NCBI GenBank assembly: GCA_964490435.1
Contig: CAZBCF010000005.1
Span: 1-50,144, forward strand
Direction of reading: 5' to 3'
Source of the DNA: IMCC26077 sp964490435
GTDB lineage: Bacteria; Actinomycetota; Actinomycetes; Nanopelagicales; Nanopelagicaceae
DNA: 50,144 nt
Position numbers and translations under genes: made by a program. Shown here one piece after another: positions 41,140 through 49,575 of the stretch. The first letter of the stretch is position 1; every line of letters begins with the position of its first letter. The notes under the pieces are model-generated. The model was given only the letters and a program-made list of their open reading frames with translations. It ran no database searches and was not told where the DNA came from.

Positions 41140-42281
41140 GGCGGTTCAAGTCTTGCATGCATCGTGTTCGACTTCTCATACTGCTACCGCTCTCGTCATT
41201 CACATTGATTTGCCTTCCGACACAAAATCTTGCACACGCTGCCTCTGAAGTAATCGTGCTCTCAGATATCTTTCATCGCGAAGTAAATGGCAAGTTCACC
41301 GATGATGTATTAGGAGAAGCACTATCCGTTGATGGAGGGCTCTATCAGCAAGTAGTAGCAGCGCCGACCGATGCGACCTGGCTTATCGACCCACAACTCA
41401 TCGAAGAGATAGTCGATATGAGCGATGGGTACATTGTGCTTCCCGATTCTGAAGGTGCTCATTCATCCGCAGCAAAGGCTTTCCTTGAATTATTGAGAGC
41501 ACGAATTGGCGATAATCCGACATTCGCACTTGCCTATGGTTCACCTCATCTCGCCACTCGAAAGAAAATCTCGGATATCGAACTCTCTCAACTTCAAAGT
41601 GTGAGCGCCCTGCGATTGGCGCGTGCCCTCGATTTACCAGTATCCGCTGGTGCACCCGAGGGGTACCCCAAAGACGAAGCGATACCTAGTGATAAGGCGA
41701 AGAACGCCTTCGCAATAATCCATAAAACTCTCAACAAAATTGCCACGATTACAACTGACCCTGAAGTAGCCGAAGTAGCGCTACGAAGTAACGCGTTACT
41801 CAACCCAAACCTTTCGCGGAAGAAGGTGCAATACCTTGCAATTCTGCTCAATGGCACCGTCGATCGCCTTGAGAAGAAAGTCAAGGTGCTACCAGGTAAG
41901 TACACCCTCACTTCGACCAACGAGAAGATCCCTGTGACAATCGTCAACGAATTTGCCGCTCCTGCCGAGGTAGTTTTGATTCTGCATGCCGAGAACGCGC
42001 GAATTGTCATCGATACAGCAAAGAGAGTCCGAATCGAGCAGGATTCAAGAAAACAAGTTCTCATCACTGCCAAGGCCGTTGCAAATGGAAAAGTGCGGGT
42101 GGAGGCAAGGCTCGAGACAATCAAGGGAGCGCGCTACGGCGAAAGTAACTCTCTTCAGTTCTCAATCTCCATGATTGGCTCTGTAATCACTTGGGTAATG
42201 ACCGGTGCTGGAATACTCCTCGTTGCGGGGAGTGGTTTTCAGATTTATCGCCGAGCAAGACGAAGGGTGGTGAACCAATAG
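41136..42281 (+). CDS. DUF6049-like secreted, membrane-anchored protein (short form)
   Basis: 381 residues. Signal peptide after a basic start ('RLLILLPLSSFTLICL'), a soluble extracellular part, and a C-terminal membrane helix ('SVITWVMTGAGILLVAGSGFQIYRRARRR'). The last third has a beta-sandwich look ('NEKIPVTIVNEFAAPAEVVLILHAEN'). Position between the NUDIX and murJ genes and the overall plan match the actinobacterial DUF6049 family (Rv3909 type), whose members are usually about twice as long. It ends with the base before murJ starts. Probably helps cell-wall assembly; function unknown. Confidence 0.78.
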   Translation: MRRFKSCMHRVRLLILLPLSSFTLICLPTQNLAHAASEVIVLSDIFHREVNGKFTDDVLGEALSVDGGLYQQVVAAPTDATWLIDPQLIEEIVDMSDGYIVLPDSEGAHSSAAKAFLELLRARIGDNPTFALAYGSPHLATRKKISDIELSQLQSVSALRLARALDLPVSAGAPEGYPKDEAIPSDKAKNAFAIIHKTLNKIATITTDPEVAEVALRSNALLNPNLSRKKVQYLAILLNGTVDRLEKKVKVLPGKYTLTSTNEKIPVTIVNEFAAPAEVVLILHAENARIVIDTAKRVRIEQDSRKQVLITAKAVANGKVRVEARLETIKGARYGESNSLQFSISMIGSVITWVMTGAGILLVAGSGFQIYRRARRRVVNQ

Positions 42282-43937
42282 ATGAGCCAAGCGATGAACC
42301 AGGAGGAACCAGATTTCATCAAGTCGTCAGCCATTATGGCTGCCGGAACATTAGTCTCCCGACTTACTGGATTAATCCGCAACTTACTCACCGTTGCCGC
42401 ACTTGGCACTGCGTTATTCGCTGATACCTTTAATGTGGCGAACACAATTCCAACGATTCTCTATATATTGTTAGCCGGCGGCGCGCTCAACGCGGTCTTT
42501 GTCCCGCAACTTGTTCGCTCAATGCGTACCGATGAAGATGGTGGATCGGCGTTTGCTTCGCGCTTACTCTCTTCTGTCACCTCGCTGCTATTTCTTATTA
42601 CTGCGCTTGGGATTCTCCTTGCACCGTTGATTACACGAATCTATGCACCTAAGTTTTCCTTACCTGGTTTCGAGGCAGAAAGATCTCTCACCATCACCTT
42701 TATGCGTTACTGCCTACCCCAGATTCTGATGATGGGAATCTTCGTAATCCTCTCGCAAATAGGAAATGCGCGCGGAAAATTCGGTCCAATGATGTGGGCG
42801 CCAGTCCTCAACAATCTCGTCGGAATAGCGGTTCTACTCATTTTTCTCTCGATTGCCCCCGATGTGAGCGCTGACTCCATCACACCAAACCAGAGTGCAC
42901 TCTTAGGAATTGGCACCACGGTGGGCTTTGTCGCGCAAGCGCTCATTCTCATTCCGGTCGTGAAGAAATCAGGACTTCGATTGAAGGCGCGTTTTGATTG
43001 GCGCAATTCAAATCTCGGTAAGTCCTTCCGACTCGGAGGATGGACCTTGCTCTTCGTTCTTATCAATCAAATTGGTTATTTAGTAATAGTCAAGGTGGCC
43101 ACCTCTGCTGCAGTGCAAGCAAAGATCGAAGGAATCACCACAGGCGTTGGGTTTACTCCGTATTCCTATGCTTATTTCATATTTATATTGCCACATTCAA
43201 TCATCACTGTTTCCGTTATTACTGCGCTATTACCTAAGATCTCACGACTGGCTCACGATAAGAATGACGAAGAAGTGAAAAAGAATCTCGTGGATTCACT
43301 TCGCAATATTGCAGTTGCGACTGCTCCCAGCACTGTTCTCTTCATTGCCTTCGGCACATCAATAGCCGCTCTACTTTATGCAGGCACCAGCGCGGATGAT
43401 TCTCGTCAGATTGGTTTGGTTCTAGCCGGATTTGCACTTGGGCTCATTCCATTTAGCACCATGCCGCTCTTACTGCGGGGTTTCTACGCCTATGAAGATA
43501 CGAAGACTCCAGTGATAATCAATATCTTCGCGACAGGATCGATGATGGCTCTTGCCGTACTCGCCGAAAACCTTGTGCCTTTCCGCTATGTAACGGTTGC
43601 GCTGGCAATAATCCTTGGATTGAGCAACATTCTTGGCACGTTGTTGTCTGTGCGCGCCCTAGAGTCAAAAATGGGTAGATTCCCTCGGGGAGATATTCTG
43701 CTCACGCACGGAAAACTACTTCTTCTCTCATTGGTTGCAATCATCCCCGGATTTGCCATCTTCGCCCTCATCAAAGAGTTACTCGCGCAGAGTTGGATAA
43801 GCAATGGTTTCGCGCTCACCACAGGTTTCCTAATCTTCGCCCTCACTTATCTATATGGTGGTCGGGTCGCGAAAGTGGAGGAAGTCACATCGCTCTATCG
43901 CCAGATAATGGCTCGATTCCGACATAGATCTGAATAG
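42282..43937 (+). CDS. murJ: Lipid II flippase MurJ (MviN)
   Basis: 551 residues with about fourteen membrane helices. MATE/MviN pattern: 'SSAIMAAGTLVSRLTGLIRNLLTVAALG', 'ADTFNVANTIPTILYILLAGGALNAVFVPQL', 'MRYCLPQILMMGIFVILSQIGNARGKFGPMMWAPVLNNLVGI'. Flips lipid II to the outer membrane face. It lacks the long cytosolic kinase-like extension of mycobacterial MviN. Follows DUF6049 with no gap. The short stretch to trxB holds a GGAATTCCGGAAT palindromic run of unknown meaning. Confidence 0.94.
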   Translation: MSQAMNQEEPDFIKSSAIMAAGTLVSRLTGLIRNLLTVAALGTALFADTFNVANTIPTILYILLAGGALNAVFVPQLVRSMRTDEDGGSAFASRLLSSVTSLLFLITALGILLAPLITRIYAPKFSLPGFEAERSLTITFMRYCLPQILMMGIFVILSQIGNARGKFGPMMWAPVLNNLVGIAVLLIFLSIAPDVSADSITPNQSALLGIGTTVGFVAQALILIPVVKKSGLRLKARFDWRNSNLGKSFRLGGWTLLFVLINQIGYLVIVKVATSAAVQAKIEGITTGVGFTPYSYAYFIFILPHSIITVSVITALLPKISRLAHDKNDEEVKKNLVDSLRNIAVATAPSTVLFIAFGTSIAALLYAGTSADDSRQIGLVLAGFALGLIPFSTMPLLLRGFYAYEDTKTPVIINIFATGSMMALAVLAENLVPFRYVTVALAIILGLSNILGTLLSVRALESKMGRFPRGDILLTHGKLLLLSLVAIIPGFAIFALIKELLAQSWISNGFALTTGFLIFALTYLYGGRVAKVEEVTSLYRQIMARFRHRSE

Positions 43938-43987
43938 CCCGCGAGGAATTCCGGAATAGTCGGGCGCGCATTGGCGTTCTCGATAGT

Positions 43988-45120
43988 ATGGCGACTGTGA
44001 ACACTGTGAGCACTGGGAGCACTGGGACGAGCGCAATCCGAGAGCTAGTCATCGTAGGTTCAGGACCAGCTGGATATACAGCAGGAGTCTACGCGGGACG
44101 AGCGCAATTACAGCCACTTCTCTNNNNNNNNNNNNNNNNNNNNNNNNNNNNNNNNNNNNNNNNNNNNNNNNNNNNNNNNNNNNNNNNNNNNNNNNNNNNN
44201 NNNNNNNNNNNNNNNNNNNNNNNGCTGGATATACAGCAGGAGTCTACGCGGGACGAGCGCAATTACAGCCACTTCTCTACGAGGGATCAGTTACCGCCGG
44301 TGGTGCTTTGATGAATACCACCGATGTTGAGAATTTTCCGGGCTTTCCTGAGGGAATCATGGGGCCTGATCTTATGGATGCGATGCGCAAGCAAGCAGCG
44401 CGATTCGATGTCGACATCGTCACCGACGATATCGTTGACATGCAACTTACCGGTGATATTAAAGTGCTCAAAGATGGCGCTGGCAATGAGATTCGCGCGC
44501 GCGCAGTAATACTCGCAACCGGATCTGCATATCGCGAAATCGGACTTGTAAACGAAAAGCGACTTTCTGGTCGCGGTGTCTCGTGGTGTGCCACATGCGA
44601 TGGCTTCTTCTTTCGAAATCAAGTAATTGCAGTAGTAGGCGGTGGTGATAGCGCTATGGAGGAGGCAAACTTCCTGACTCGCTTTGCAGAAAAAGTCATC
44701 CTGATACACCGACGCGATACTTTGCGCGCTTCTAAGATCATGGCCGATCGAGCAAAGGCCAATCCAAAAATTGAATTCCTATGGAACAACGAGGTTATTG
44801 ACGTGCTCGGGGACGAGAAAGTGACGGGCTTGAAACTTCGCAACACTGTTAATGGCAGCGAAAGCTCTCTTGATGTAACAGGTTTATTTGTTGCCATCGG
44901 GCACGACCCGCGTAGCGAATTGATTAAAGGACAGGTCGAGCTCGATGCCGAGGGGTACGTGATTGTCGGTGGCGCTGGGCGCGCCGGCACTGCCACCAAT
45001 CTCAAGGGAGTCTTTGCGTGTGGTGATTTAGTGGACCACACTTATCGCCAGGCCATCACTGCCGCCGGCTCTGGTTGCGCAGCTGCACTAGATGCTGAAC
45101 GATTCCTAGCCGGGCACTAG
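43988..45120 (+). CDS. trxB: Thioredoxin reductase, split by an artefactual assembly gap
   Basis: FAD/NADPH enzyme that reduces thioredoxin. Seen: 'ELVIVGSGPAGYTAGVYAGRAQLQP' (FAD motif), then after the gap 'NFPGFPEGIMGPDLMDAMRKQAARF', 'WCATCDGFFFRNQ' (redox CxxC), 'VVGGGDSAMEEANFL' (NADPH) and 'GVFACGDLVDHTYRQAITAAGSGCAAALDAERFL'. As written the frame breaks at the 100-N gap. Removing the 100 N plus one copy of the flanking 55-bp duplication (155 bases) rejoins the frame exactly and gives about 325 residues, a normal length. The N-terminus has a 2 x 9-base repeat (GAGCACTGG) and the exact start (ATG 43988) is uncertain. Not a pseudogene. Confidence 0.92.
44069..44278. repeat. Exact 55-bp duplication flanking an N gap (assembly artefact)
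   Basis: The 55 bases at 44069-44123 are repeated exactly at 44224-44278, on both sides of the 100-N gap. The two contigs therefore overlap and the gap has no real length. The scaffolder placed a default 100 N. A length of 55 suggests a k-mer overlap at contig ends (inference). Confidence 0.95.
44124..44223. other. Assembly gap (100 N) inside trxB
   Basis: One hundred N placed between overlapping contig ends; no sequence is missing, as shown by the flanking duplication and by the restored trxB frame. Confidence 0.95.
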
Positions 45121-45126
45121 AGTTTT

Positions 45127-45150
45127 CGCAAGAGAGATTGCAAGAGAGAT
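45127..45150. repeat. Tandem 12-bp repeat upstream of trxA
   Basis: GCAAGAGAGATT is followed directly by GCAAGAGAGATC in the 48 bases between trxB and trxA. Purine-rich, it may act as an extended ribosome-binding region. Confidence 0.7.
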
Positions 45151-45168
45151 CACGAGAAAAGAGAAAAT

Positions 45169-45485
45169 ATGGGAGCGACAAAAGCAGTAACGACCGCAAC
45201 ATTCGATGCTGAGGTATTGAAGAGCAGCACTCCGGTGTTGGTTGATTTTTGGGCTGAATGGTGTGGCCCTTGCCGCGCTGTAGCGCCTATCCTTGAGGAA
45301 ATCGCCTCGGAACACTCTGCCAAGCTCAAGATTGTTAAGCTAAATACCGATGAAGAGAGCGCGATTGCCATCAAATATGGGATTAGTTCGATCCCCACGA
45401 TGAATCTCTTCGTCAACGGCCAAGTCGTGAAAACTATCGTCGGCGCTCGGCCAAAGCCTGCAATCATGAAGGAACTCGAAGGTTT
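45169..45485 (+). CDS. trxA: Thioredoxin, 3' end lost in the gap
   Basis: About 105 residues visible: 'VLVDFWAEWCGPCRAVAPILEEIASEH' with the WCGPC redox site, 'KLNTDEESAIAIKYGISSIPTMNLFVNGQVV' with the cis-Pro (SIPT), and 'IVGARPKPAIMKELEG'. Only the last few residues and stop should be missing. Reduced by the neighbouring TrxB. The apparent reading frame that continues through the N run into the next gene is an accident and not a fusion. Confidence 0.95.
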
Positions 45486-45585
45486 NNNNNNNNNNNNNNN
45501 NNNNNNNNNNNNNNNNNNNNNNNNNNNNNNNNNNNNNNNNNNNNNNNNNNNNNNNNNNNNNNNNNNNNNNNNNNNNNNNNNNNNN
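45486..45585. other. Assembly gap (100 N) between trxA and cwlM
   Basis: Default-size N run. Unlike the first gap its flanks share no duplication, so real sequence is missing: the trxA stop, any spacer and the first part of cwlM (probably its first peptidoglycan-binding repeat, a few hundred bases; inference). Confidence 0.9.
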
Positions 45586-46473
45586 GGAGCATTGATGCGT
45601 GGAGATGATGTCACGACCCTCCAACAACGACTCACTGAGATGGGATTTGATTGTGGTCGAATTGATGGCATCTACGGATCCCTTACTGAATCTGCGGTAA
45701 AGGAATTCCAACGACAAGTGGGAGTCTCTGCAGATGGAATCGTTGGTGTTGGTACATACAAAGCGCTGATTCGATTGACTGGAACGGTCAAGGGCGGTGC
45801 ACCATCGAGCCTTCGAGATGAATATCTCGTTCGTCGACGCGGGCCAGCGCTCAGCGGAAAAGTGGTCGTTCTTGACCCAAGTTTTGGTGGTAGCGCGAAG
45901 GGATGTGAAGCCTTCGGTTTACACGAAGCGCAAATCGTTCTCGACGTCGCTCAACGATTAGAAGGACGCCTTAGCGCACTGGGTGTACGCACCTTTCTTA
46001 CTCGCGGCAAAGAAACTAATCCTTCGGAGAGCGAACGAATCGACTTTGCTAATAAGAGTGGTGCCGATTTAGTCATCTCACTTCACCTTGAGCATCATCC
46101 GAATGCGTTCGCTTCAGGGGTCGCTACTTATTACTATGGCAGCGAGGCTCATGAAGTTCACTCGGTCGTTGGCGAAAAGCTAGCCACGCTCATCCAACGC
46201 GAGATATCAGCGCGCACTGATCTCATCAATTGCCGTACCCATGCTCGAACGTGGGAGTTGCTCCGTTTAACTAAGGCGCCTGCAGTCCGGGTCGACCTTG
46301 GTTACCTGAGCAATGAATCCGACGCCACCAAACTCGCACGCGCAGCGTTCCGCGATACCCTCGCCGAAGCGCTCGTCGTTGCGATTCAACGCCTCTACCT
46401 AGCAGTCGAAGAAGATGCCGCGACTGGCACGCTCTCTATTGCAGATCTTCGTAAAGCTGGCTTACGTAAATAG
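45586..46473 (+). CDS. cwlM: CwlM-like peptidoglycan-binding / amidase-fold protein, 5' end missing
   Basis: About 295 residues visible. A PG-binding domain ('GALMRGDDVTTLQQRLTEMGFDCGRIDGIYG..TESAVKEFQRQVG') is followed by an amidase_3 fold. The zinc-site motifs are damaged: L-D-P-G-H-G-G is 'LDPSFGG' (His lost) and the usual P-A-V-L-V-E-x-G segment is 'PAVRVDLGYLSN' (Glu to Asp), while Glu in 'GLHEAQIVLDVAQRL' and His in 'VISLHLEHH' remain. A regulatory, non-hydrolytic role is likely, as reported for mycobacterial CwlM, which activates MurA. Position after trxA fits cwlM. Start and first PG-binding repeat lie in the gap. Confidence 0.88.
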   Translation, partial: GALMRGDDVTTLQQRLTEMGFDCGRIDGIYGSLTESAVKEFQRQVGVSADGIVGVGTYKALIRLTGTVKGGAPSSLRDEYLVRRRGPALSGKVVVLDPSFGGSAKGCEAFGLHEAQIVLDVAQRLEGRLSALGVRTFLTRGKETNPSESERIDFANKSGADLVISLHLEHHPNAFASGVATYYYGSEAHEVHSVVGEKLATLIQREISARTDLINCRTHARTWELLRLTKAPAVRVDLGYLSNESDATKLARAAFRDTLAEALVVAIQRLYLAVEEDAATGTLSIADLRKAGLRK

Positions 46474-46534
46474 TGGTAGCGAGAGTCAATAGCCCTTTGT
46501 CTTAGCCCCTCATTGAGCAGGGTAAAGTTCACCT

Positions 46535-47791
46535 ATGTCGAAATTGGTTCCACACGAAGAGAATCTCACCGCTCGTTATGCCGAGCGCGCTGCTCGGATG
46601 GTGCCGAGTGAGATTCGCTCTCTCTTCGCAGTTGCCTCTCGACCTGAAATAGTCTCACTCGCTGGCGGGATGCCCAATCTCTCTGCGCTGCCGATGGAAA
46701 TGATGGCCGATGTTGTCAAAAAACTTATCCTCGACAACGGCCAAGAGGCGCTCCAATATGGCAGTGGCCAAGGTCACCCACGTCTTCGTGAACAGATTTG
46801 CGAGATGATGGCGCTCGAGGGCATCCGCGCCAAAAGTGATGATGTTGTCATCACTACCGGTTCACAAGCGGCACTTGATCTCATCACCCGTATTTTCATC
46901 GATCCAGGTGATGTCATCCTGGTTGAAGCGCCTTCGTATGTTGGCGCGTTGGGCGTATTTGCACAATATCAATCTCAAGTCGTTCATATCGCCATGGATG
47001 ACAAAGGTTTGATTCCGAGTGCACTCTCTGAGGCAATCACGAAAGTGCGCCTTGCGGGTGGCAAAATTAAATTCCTCTATTGCATCCCGAATTTCCAAAA
47101 TCCTTCTGGTGTCACCATGCCGGCAACGCGACGAAGCGAGATTCTCGATATTTGTCGTGAAGCAGAGATTTTTGTAGTTGAAGATAATCCCTATGGGTTA
47201 CTTGGTTTCGATGGTCCTGTGCCAAATGCTATGCGCGCTGAAGACCATGAAAATGTCATCTACCTTGGTTCTTTCTCCAAAACAATCGTTCCTGGACTGC
47301 GAGTTGGTTGGGCGCTCGTGCCACAAGGAGTTAAGGAGAAATTAATCATCGCAAATGAATCATCGGTCTTGTGTCCTTCGAATTTCGCACAGTTAACAAT
47401 CTCCAGCTACTTGGCCCATGAACCGTGGCGCGATCAAATTGCCTCTTTTTGTTCACTATACAAAGAGCGACGCGATGCGATGTTAGAAACACTTGATGCA
47501 CACTTCCCGGCGAGCGCGACCTGGACTAAACCAAAGGGCGGCTTCTATGTATGGGTTACCCTGCCCCCTGAGATCGATACCAAAGCGCTAGTGCCGCGCG
47601 CTATTGCCGCGAAGGTCGCATACGTCCCCGGCACTGCTTTCTACGCAGATGGATTTGGTAGTTGGCAGATGCGTTTGTCTTACTGTCATCCAACTCCAGA
47701 ACGAATTCGCAAAGGCGTTGCCGCCCTAGGAAGTGTCGTGAAAGAAGAGATTGCCCGCCGAGGTGGCGGAGGAGCAAAAGCCGTTAAGTAA
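46535..47791 (+). CDS. PLP-dependent aminotransferase, class I/II (2-aminoadipate/LysN-like)
   Basis: 418 residues. Seen: 'VSLAGGMPNLSALPMEMM', 'LQYGSGQGHPRLREQI', 'VVITTGSQAALDLI', 'YCIPNFQNPSGVTMPATRR', 'IFVVEDNPYGLLGF' and the PLP lysine in 'YLGSFSKTIVPGLRVGW'. Resembles the GntR-free MocR-type aminotransferases that act on 2-aminoadipate or aromatic/branched amino acids. No DNA-binding domain. Convergent with the SMP-30 gene, with no base between the two stop codons. Substrate uncertain. Confidence 0.9.
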   Translation: MSKLVPHEENLTARYAERAARMVPSEIRSLFAVASRPEIVSLAGGMPNLSALPMEMMADVVKKLILDNGQEALQYGSGQGHPRLREQICEMMALEGIRAKSDDVVITTGSQAALDLITRIFIDPGDVILVEAPSYVGALGVFAQYQSQVVHIAMDDKGLIPSALSEAITKVRLAGGKIKFLYCIPNFQNPSGVTMPATRRSEILDICREAEIFVVEDNPYGLLGFDGPVPNAMRAEDHENVIYLGSFSKTIVPGLRVGWALVPQGVKEKLIIANESSVLCPSNFAQLTISSYLAHEPWRDQIASFCSLYKERRDAMLETLDAHFPASATWTKPKGGFYVWVTLPPEIDTKALVPRAIAAKVAYVPGTAFYADGFGSWQMRLSYCHPTPERIRKGVAALGSVVKEEIARRGGGGAKAVK

Positions 47792-48676
47792 CTACCCTAT
47801 GAAGTAGTTATCGAGCTTTCCTGCGATTGGGAGCGTGACCTCGAAGCACATCCCGCCGTATCTATCGTTGTTAGCATCAAAGGCAAACTCTGGTTGATAG
47901 TGGTCTTGGGCCGAGGTGATAAAGAGGGTTTTAAGATCCGCGCCTCCGAAGGATGGGCATGTAGTCAACGCGGTAGGGGATTGAACAATATTGAGCACTT
48001 CACCATCAGGTGAGTAATTTCGAACCTGACCGCATCCCCAGAAGGCAACCCACAAGTTCCCCAGTGAATCAGTACACATCCCATCAGGCACTCCGGTCAC
48101 ATCGCTCACATCGATTGCTGGAAGCTCACGGACAATCTCACCTTTTGCAGGGTCGAACTGATAACGCGAGACCGCTCGCAGCGCTGAATCAATGTAATAC
48201 ATCGTGGTGCCATCGAGAGACCAATCGATACCGTTAGATATCTGCACTCCTTGACGGTGCGTGGATGACGTGAAGTGCTTATCAAATCGCCGCAAATCTC
48301 CCGCTTTCGAACCCTCAACTGCCTCAGCGACGCCAATCCAGAGACAACCACAGGGATCGACAGCTCCGTCGTTAGTCTGGCCGACCTTTCGATCAATATG
48401 CATATCAATCTCTTGTGTGATGGAGAAATTCTCATCAAGAGTTGCCAGGCGATCTCCTAGTGCAATCACATATCCGCCTGACTTACGTTTCCCGACATAG
48501 CTGACGAAATCCCCGACTCGATGCGGGATAATTTCCTTACGTGTCGGGTCATACTCCTTGATGAAGCCATCGAGTACATCCACCCATAAGAAACTCTTAC
48601 GTCTCTCATCCCACAACGTGCCCTCACCCAAACCAGACTTTGACCCGGCAATCGGGGTTGCTTCGTAATGTGCCAT
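47792..48676 (-). CDS. SMP-30/gluconolactonase/regucalcin-family lactonase
   Basis: 294 residues, six-bladed propeller type. Metal ligands recognised: Glu in 'GLGEGTLWDERR', Asn in 'QTNDGAVDPCGCLWIG', Asn in 'ISNGIDWS' and Asp in 'GVPDGMCTDSLGNLWVAF'. Hydrolyses sugar-1,5- or 1,4-lactones in the cytosol. It starts two bases after the parB stop and so appears to be the last gene of the parA-parB operon, an odd place for a sugar enzyme. It could serve the deoxysugar cluster 20 kb away, but nothing links them directly. Confidence 0.9.
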   Translation of the reverse strand: MAHYEATPIAGSKSGLGEGTLWDERRKSFLWVDVLDGFIKEYDPTRKEIIPHRVGDFVSYVGKRKSGGYVIALGDRLATLDENFSITQEIDMHIDRKVGQTNDGAVDPCGCLWIGVAEAVEGSKAGDLRRFDKHFTSSTHRQGVQISNGIDWSLDGTTMYYIDSALRAVSRYQFDPAKGEIVRELPAIDVSDVTGVPDGMCTDSLGNLWVAFWGCGQVRNYSPDGEVLNIVQSPTALTTCPSFGGADLKTLFITSAQDHYQPEFAFDANNDRYGGMCFEVTLPIAGKLDNYFIG

Positions 48677-48678
48677 GA

Positions 48679-49575
48679 CTATCCTTCTATCTCTTCGATG
48701 ATGCGACGTAAATCCTCACCTGAGGCGAACTCAATGATGATCTTGCCATTACTCTTGCCCGTTGCTTTATCGATTGTCACCCGAGTATTGAGAAAATCTC
48801 CAAGCTCTTCGGCAAGTTCTGCTAATTCTGGAGAGATACTCTTGCCCTTGCCCGTTGCGCCTCTCTTCTTCCCACCTTTAACGCCCACTGAGATGATCTC
48901 TTCGACGGCGCGCACGCTCAGACCTTCAGTGACGATTCGATGTGCCAATCGCTCCATTGCGCCAGAATCGCCCAACGCAAGTAGCGCGCGTGCATGACCA
49001 GCCGATAAAACGCCCGCTGCCACTCGTCGTTGCACGCTAGGAGGAAGTTGAAGCAGGCGGAGCGTGTTCGTGATATGCGGCCTAGAACGTCCGATTTTTT
49101 GGGCTAATTCATCATGGGTGTAATTGAAGTCATTGAGTAGTTGTTCATATGCAGCGCCCTCTTCGAGCGCATTTAACTCAGATCGATGGATATTCTCTAA
49201 TAGCGCTTCTCGTAACAACTCATTGTCGGGAGTCTGGCGAATAATGACAGGGATCTCCGATAATCCCGCCGCTTTTGCTGCACGCCACCGCCGCTCACCC
49301 ATGATTAACTCATAGCGACCATCACCCGCATTTCGTACAACAGGAGGTTGCAATACACCAACCTCTTTGATGGAGGTAATTAACTCCGCCATCTTCTCGT
49401 CATCGAAGACCGTGCGAGGTTGTCGGGGGTTTGGTGAAATGGAATTGATGGGAACACGATTGAGATTGGCAACATCTATAGCAACACCTGCCACTACAGA
49501 AGAGAGTTGTTTTGATTCTCCCGCTGGAATAAGTGAGCCCAACCCCCGTCCTAATCCACCTTTACGGGTGCTCAT
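48679..49575 (-). CDS. parB: Chromosome partitioning protein ParB
   Basis: 298 residues from the ATG at 49575, which overlaps the parA stop by one base (TGATG). Seen: 'GLGRGLGSLIP' start, 'ISPNPRQPRTVFDDEKMAELITSIKEVGVLQPPVV', the CTP-binding 'IMGERRWRAAKAAG' and 'NIHRSELNALEEGAAYEQLL', the helix-turn-helix 'TLRLLQLPPSVQRRVAAGVLSAGHARALLAL', and a C-terminal dimer domain ('GKIIIEFASGEDLRRIIEEI'). Binds parS near the origin. No parS-like site was noticed in the window. Confidence 0.96.
   Translation of the reverse strand: MSTRKGGLGRGLGSLIPAGESKQLSSVVAGVAIDVANLNRVPINSISPNPRQPRTVFDDEKMAELITSIKEVGVLQPPVVRNAGDGRYELIMGERRWRAAKAAGLSEIPVIIRQTPDNELLREALLENIHRSELNALEEGAAYEQLLNDFNYTHDELAQKIGRSRPHITNTLRLLQLPPSVQRRVAAGVLSAGHARALLALGDSGAMERLAHRIVTEGLSVRAVEEIISVGVKGGKKRGATGKGKSISPELAELAEELGDFLNTRVTIDKATGKSNGKIIIEFASGEDLRRIIEEIEG

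Noticed and set aside
41594..42124. Open frame of 176 codons antisense to the DUF6049-like gene
   Set aside because: Low-complexity Ser/Arg/Thr/Ala-rich translation typical of antisense shadows; the plus-strand gene fits conserved order.
43947..43957. GGAATTCCGGAAT palindromic run between murJ and trxB as a regulatory site
   Set aside because: Too short and with no loop for an RNA hairpin; could be chance.
43988..45120. trxB as a frameshifted pseudogene
   Set aside because: The break is exactly explained by an N gap between duplicated 55-bp contig ends; collapse restores the frame.
45169..46473. Apparent trxA-cwlM fusion protein of 434 codons
   Set aside because: The join is through 100 N of unknown real length; the two parts are separate conserved genes.
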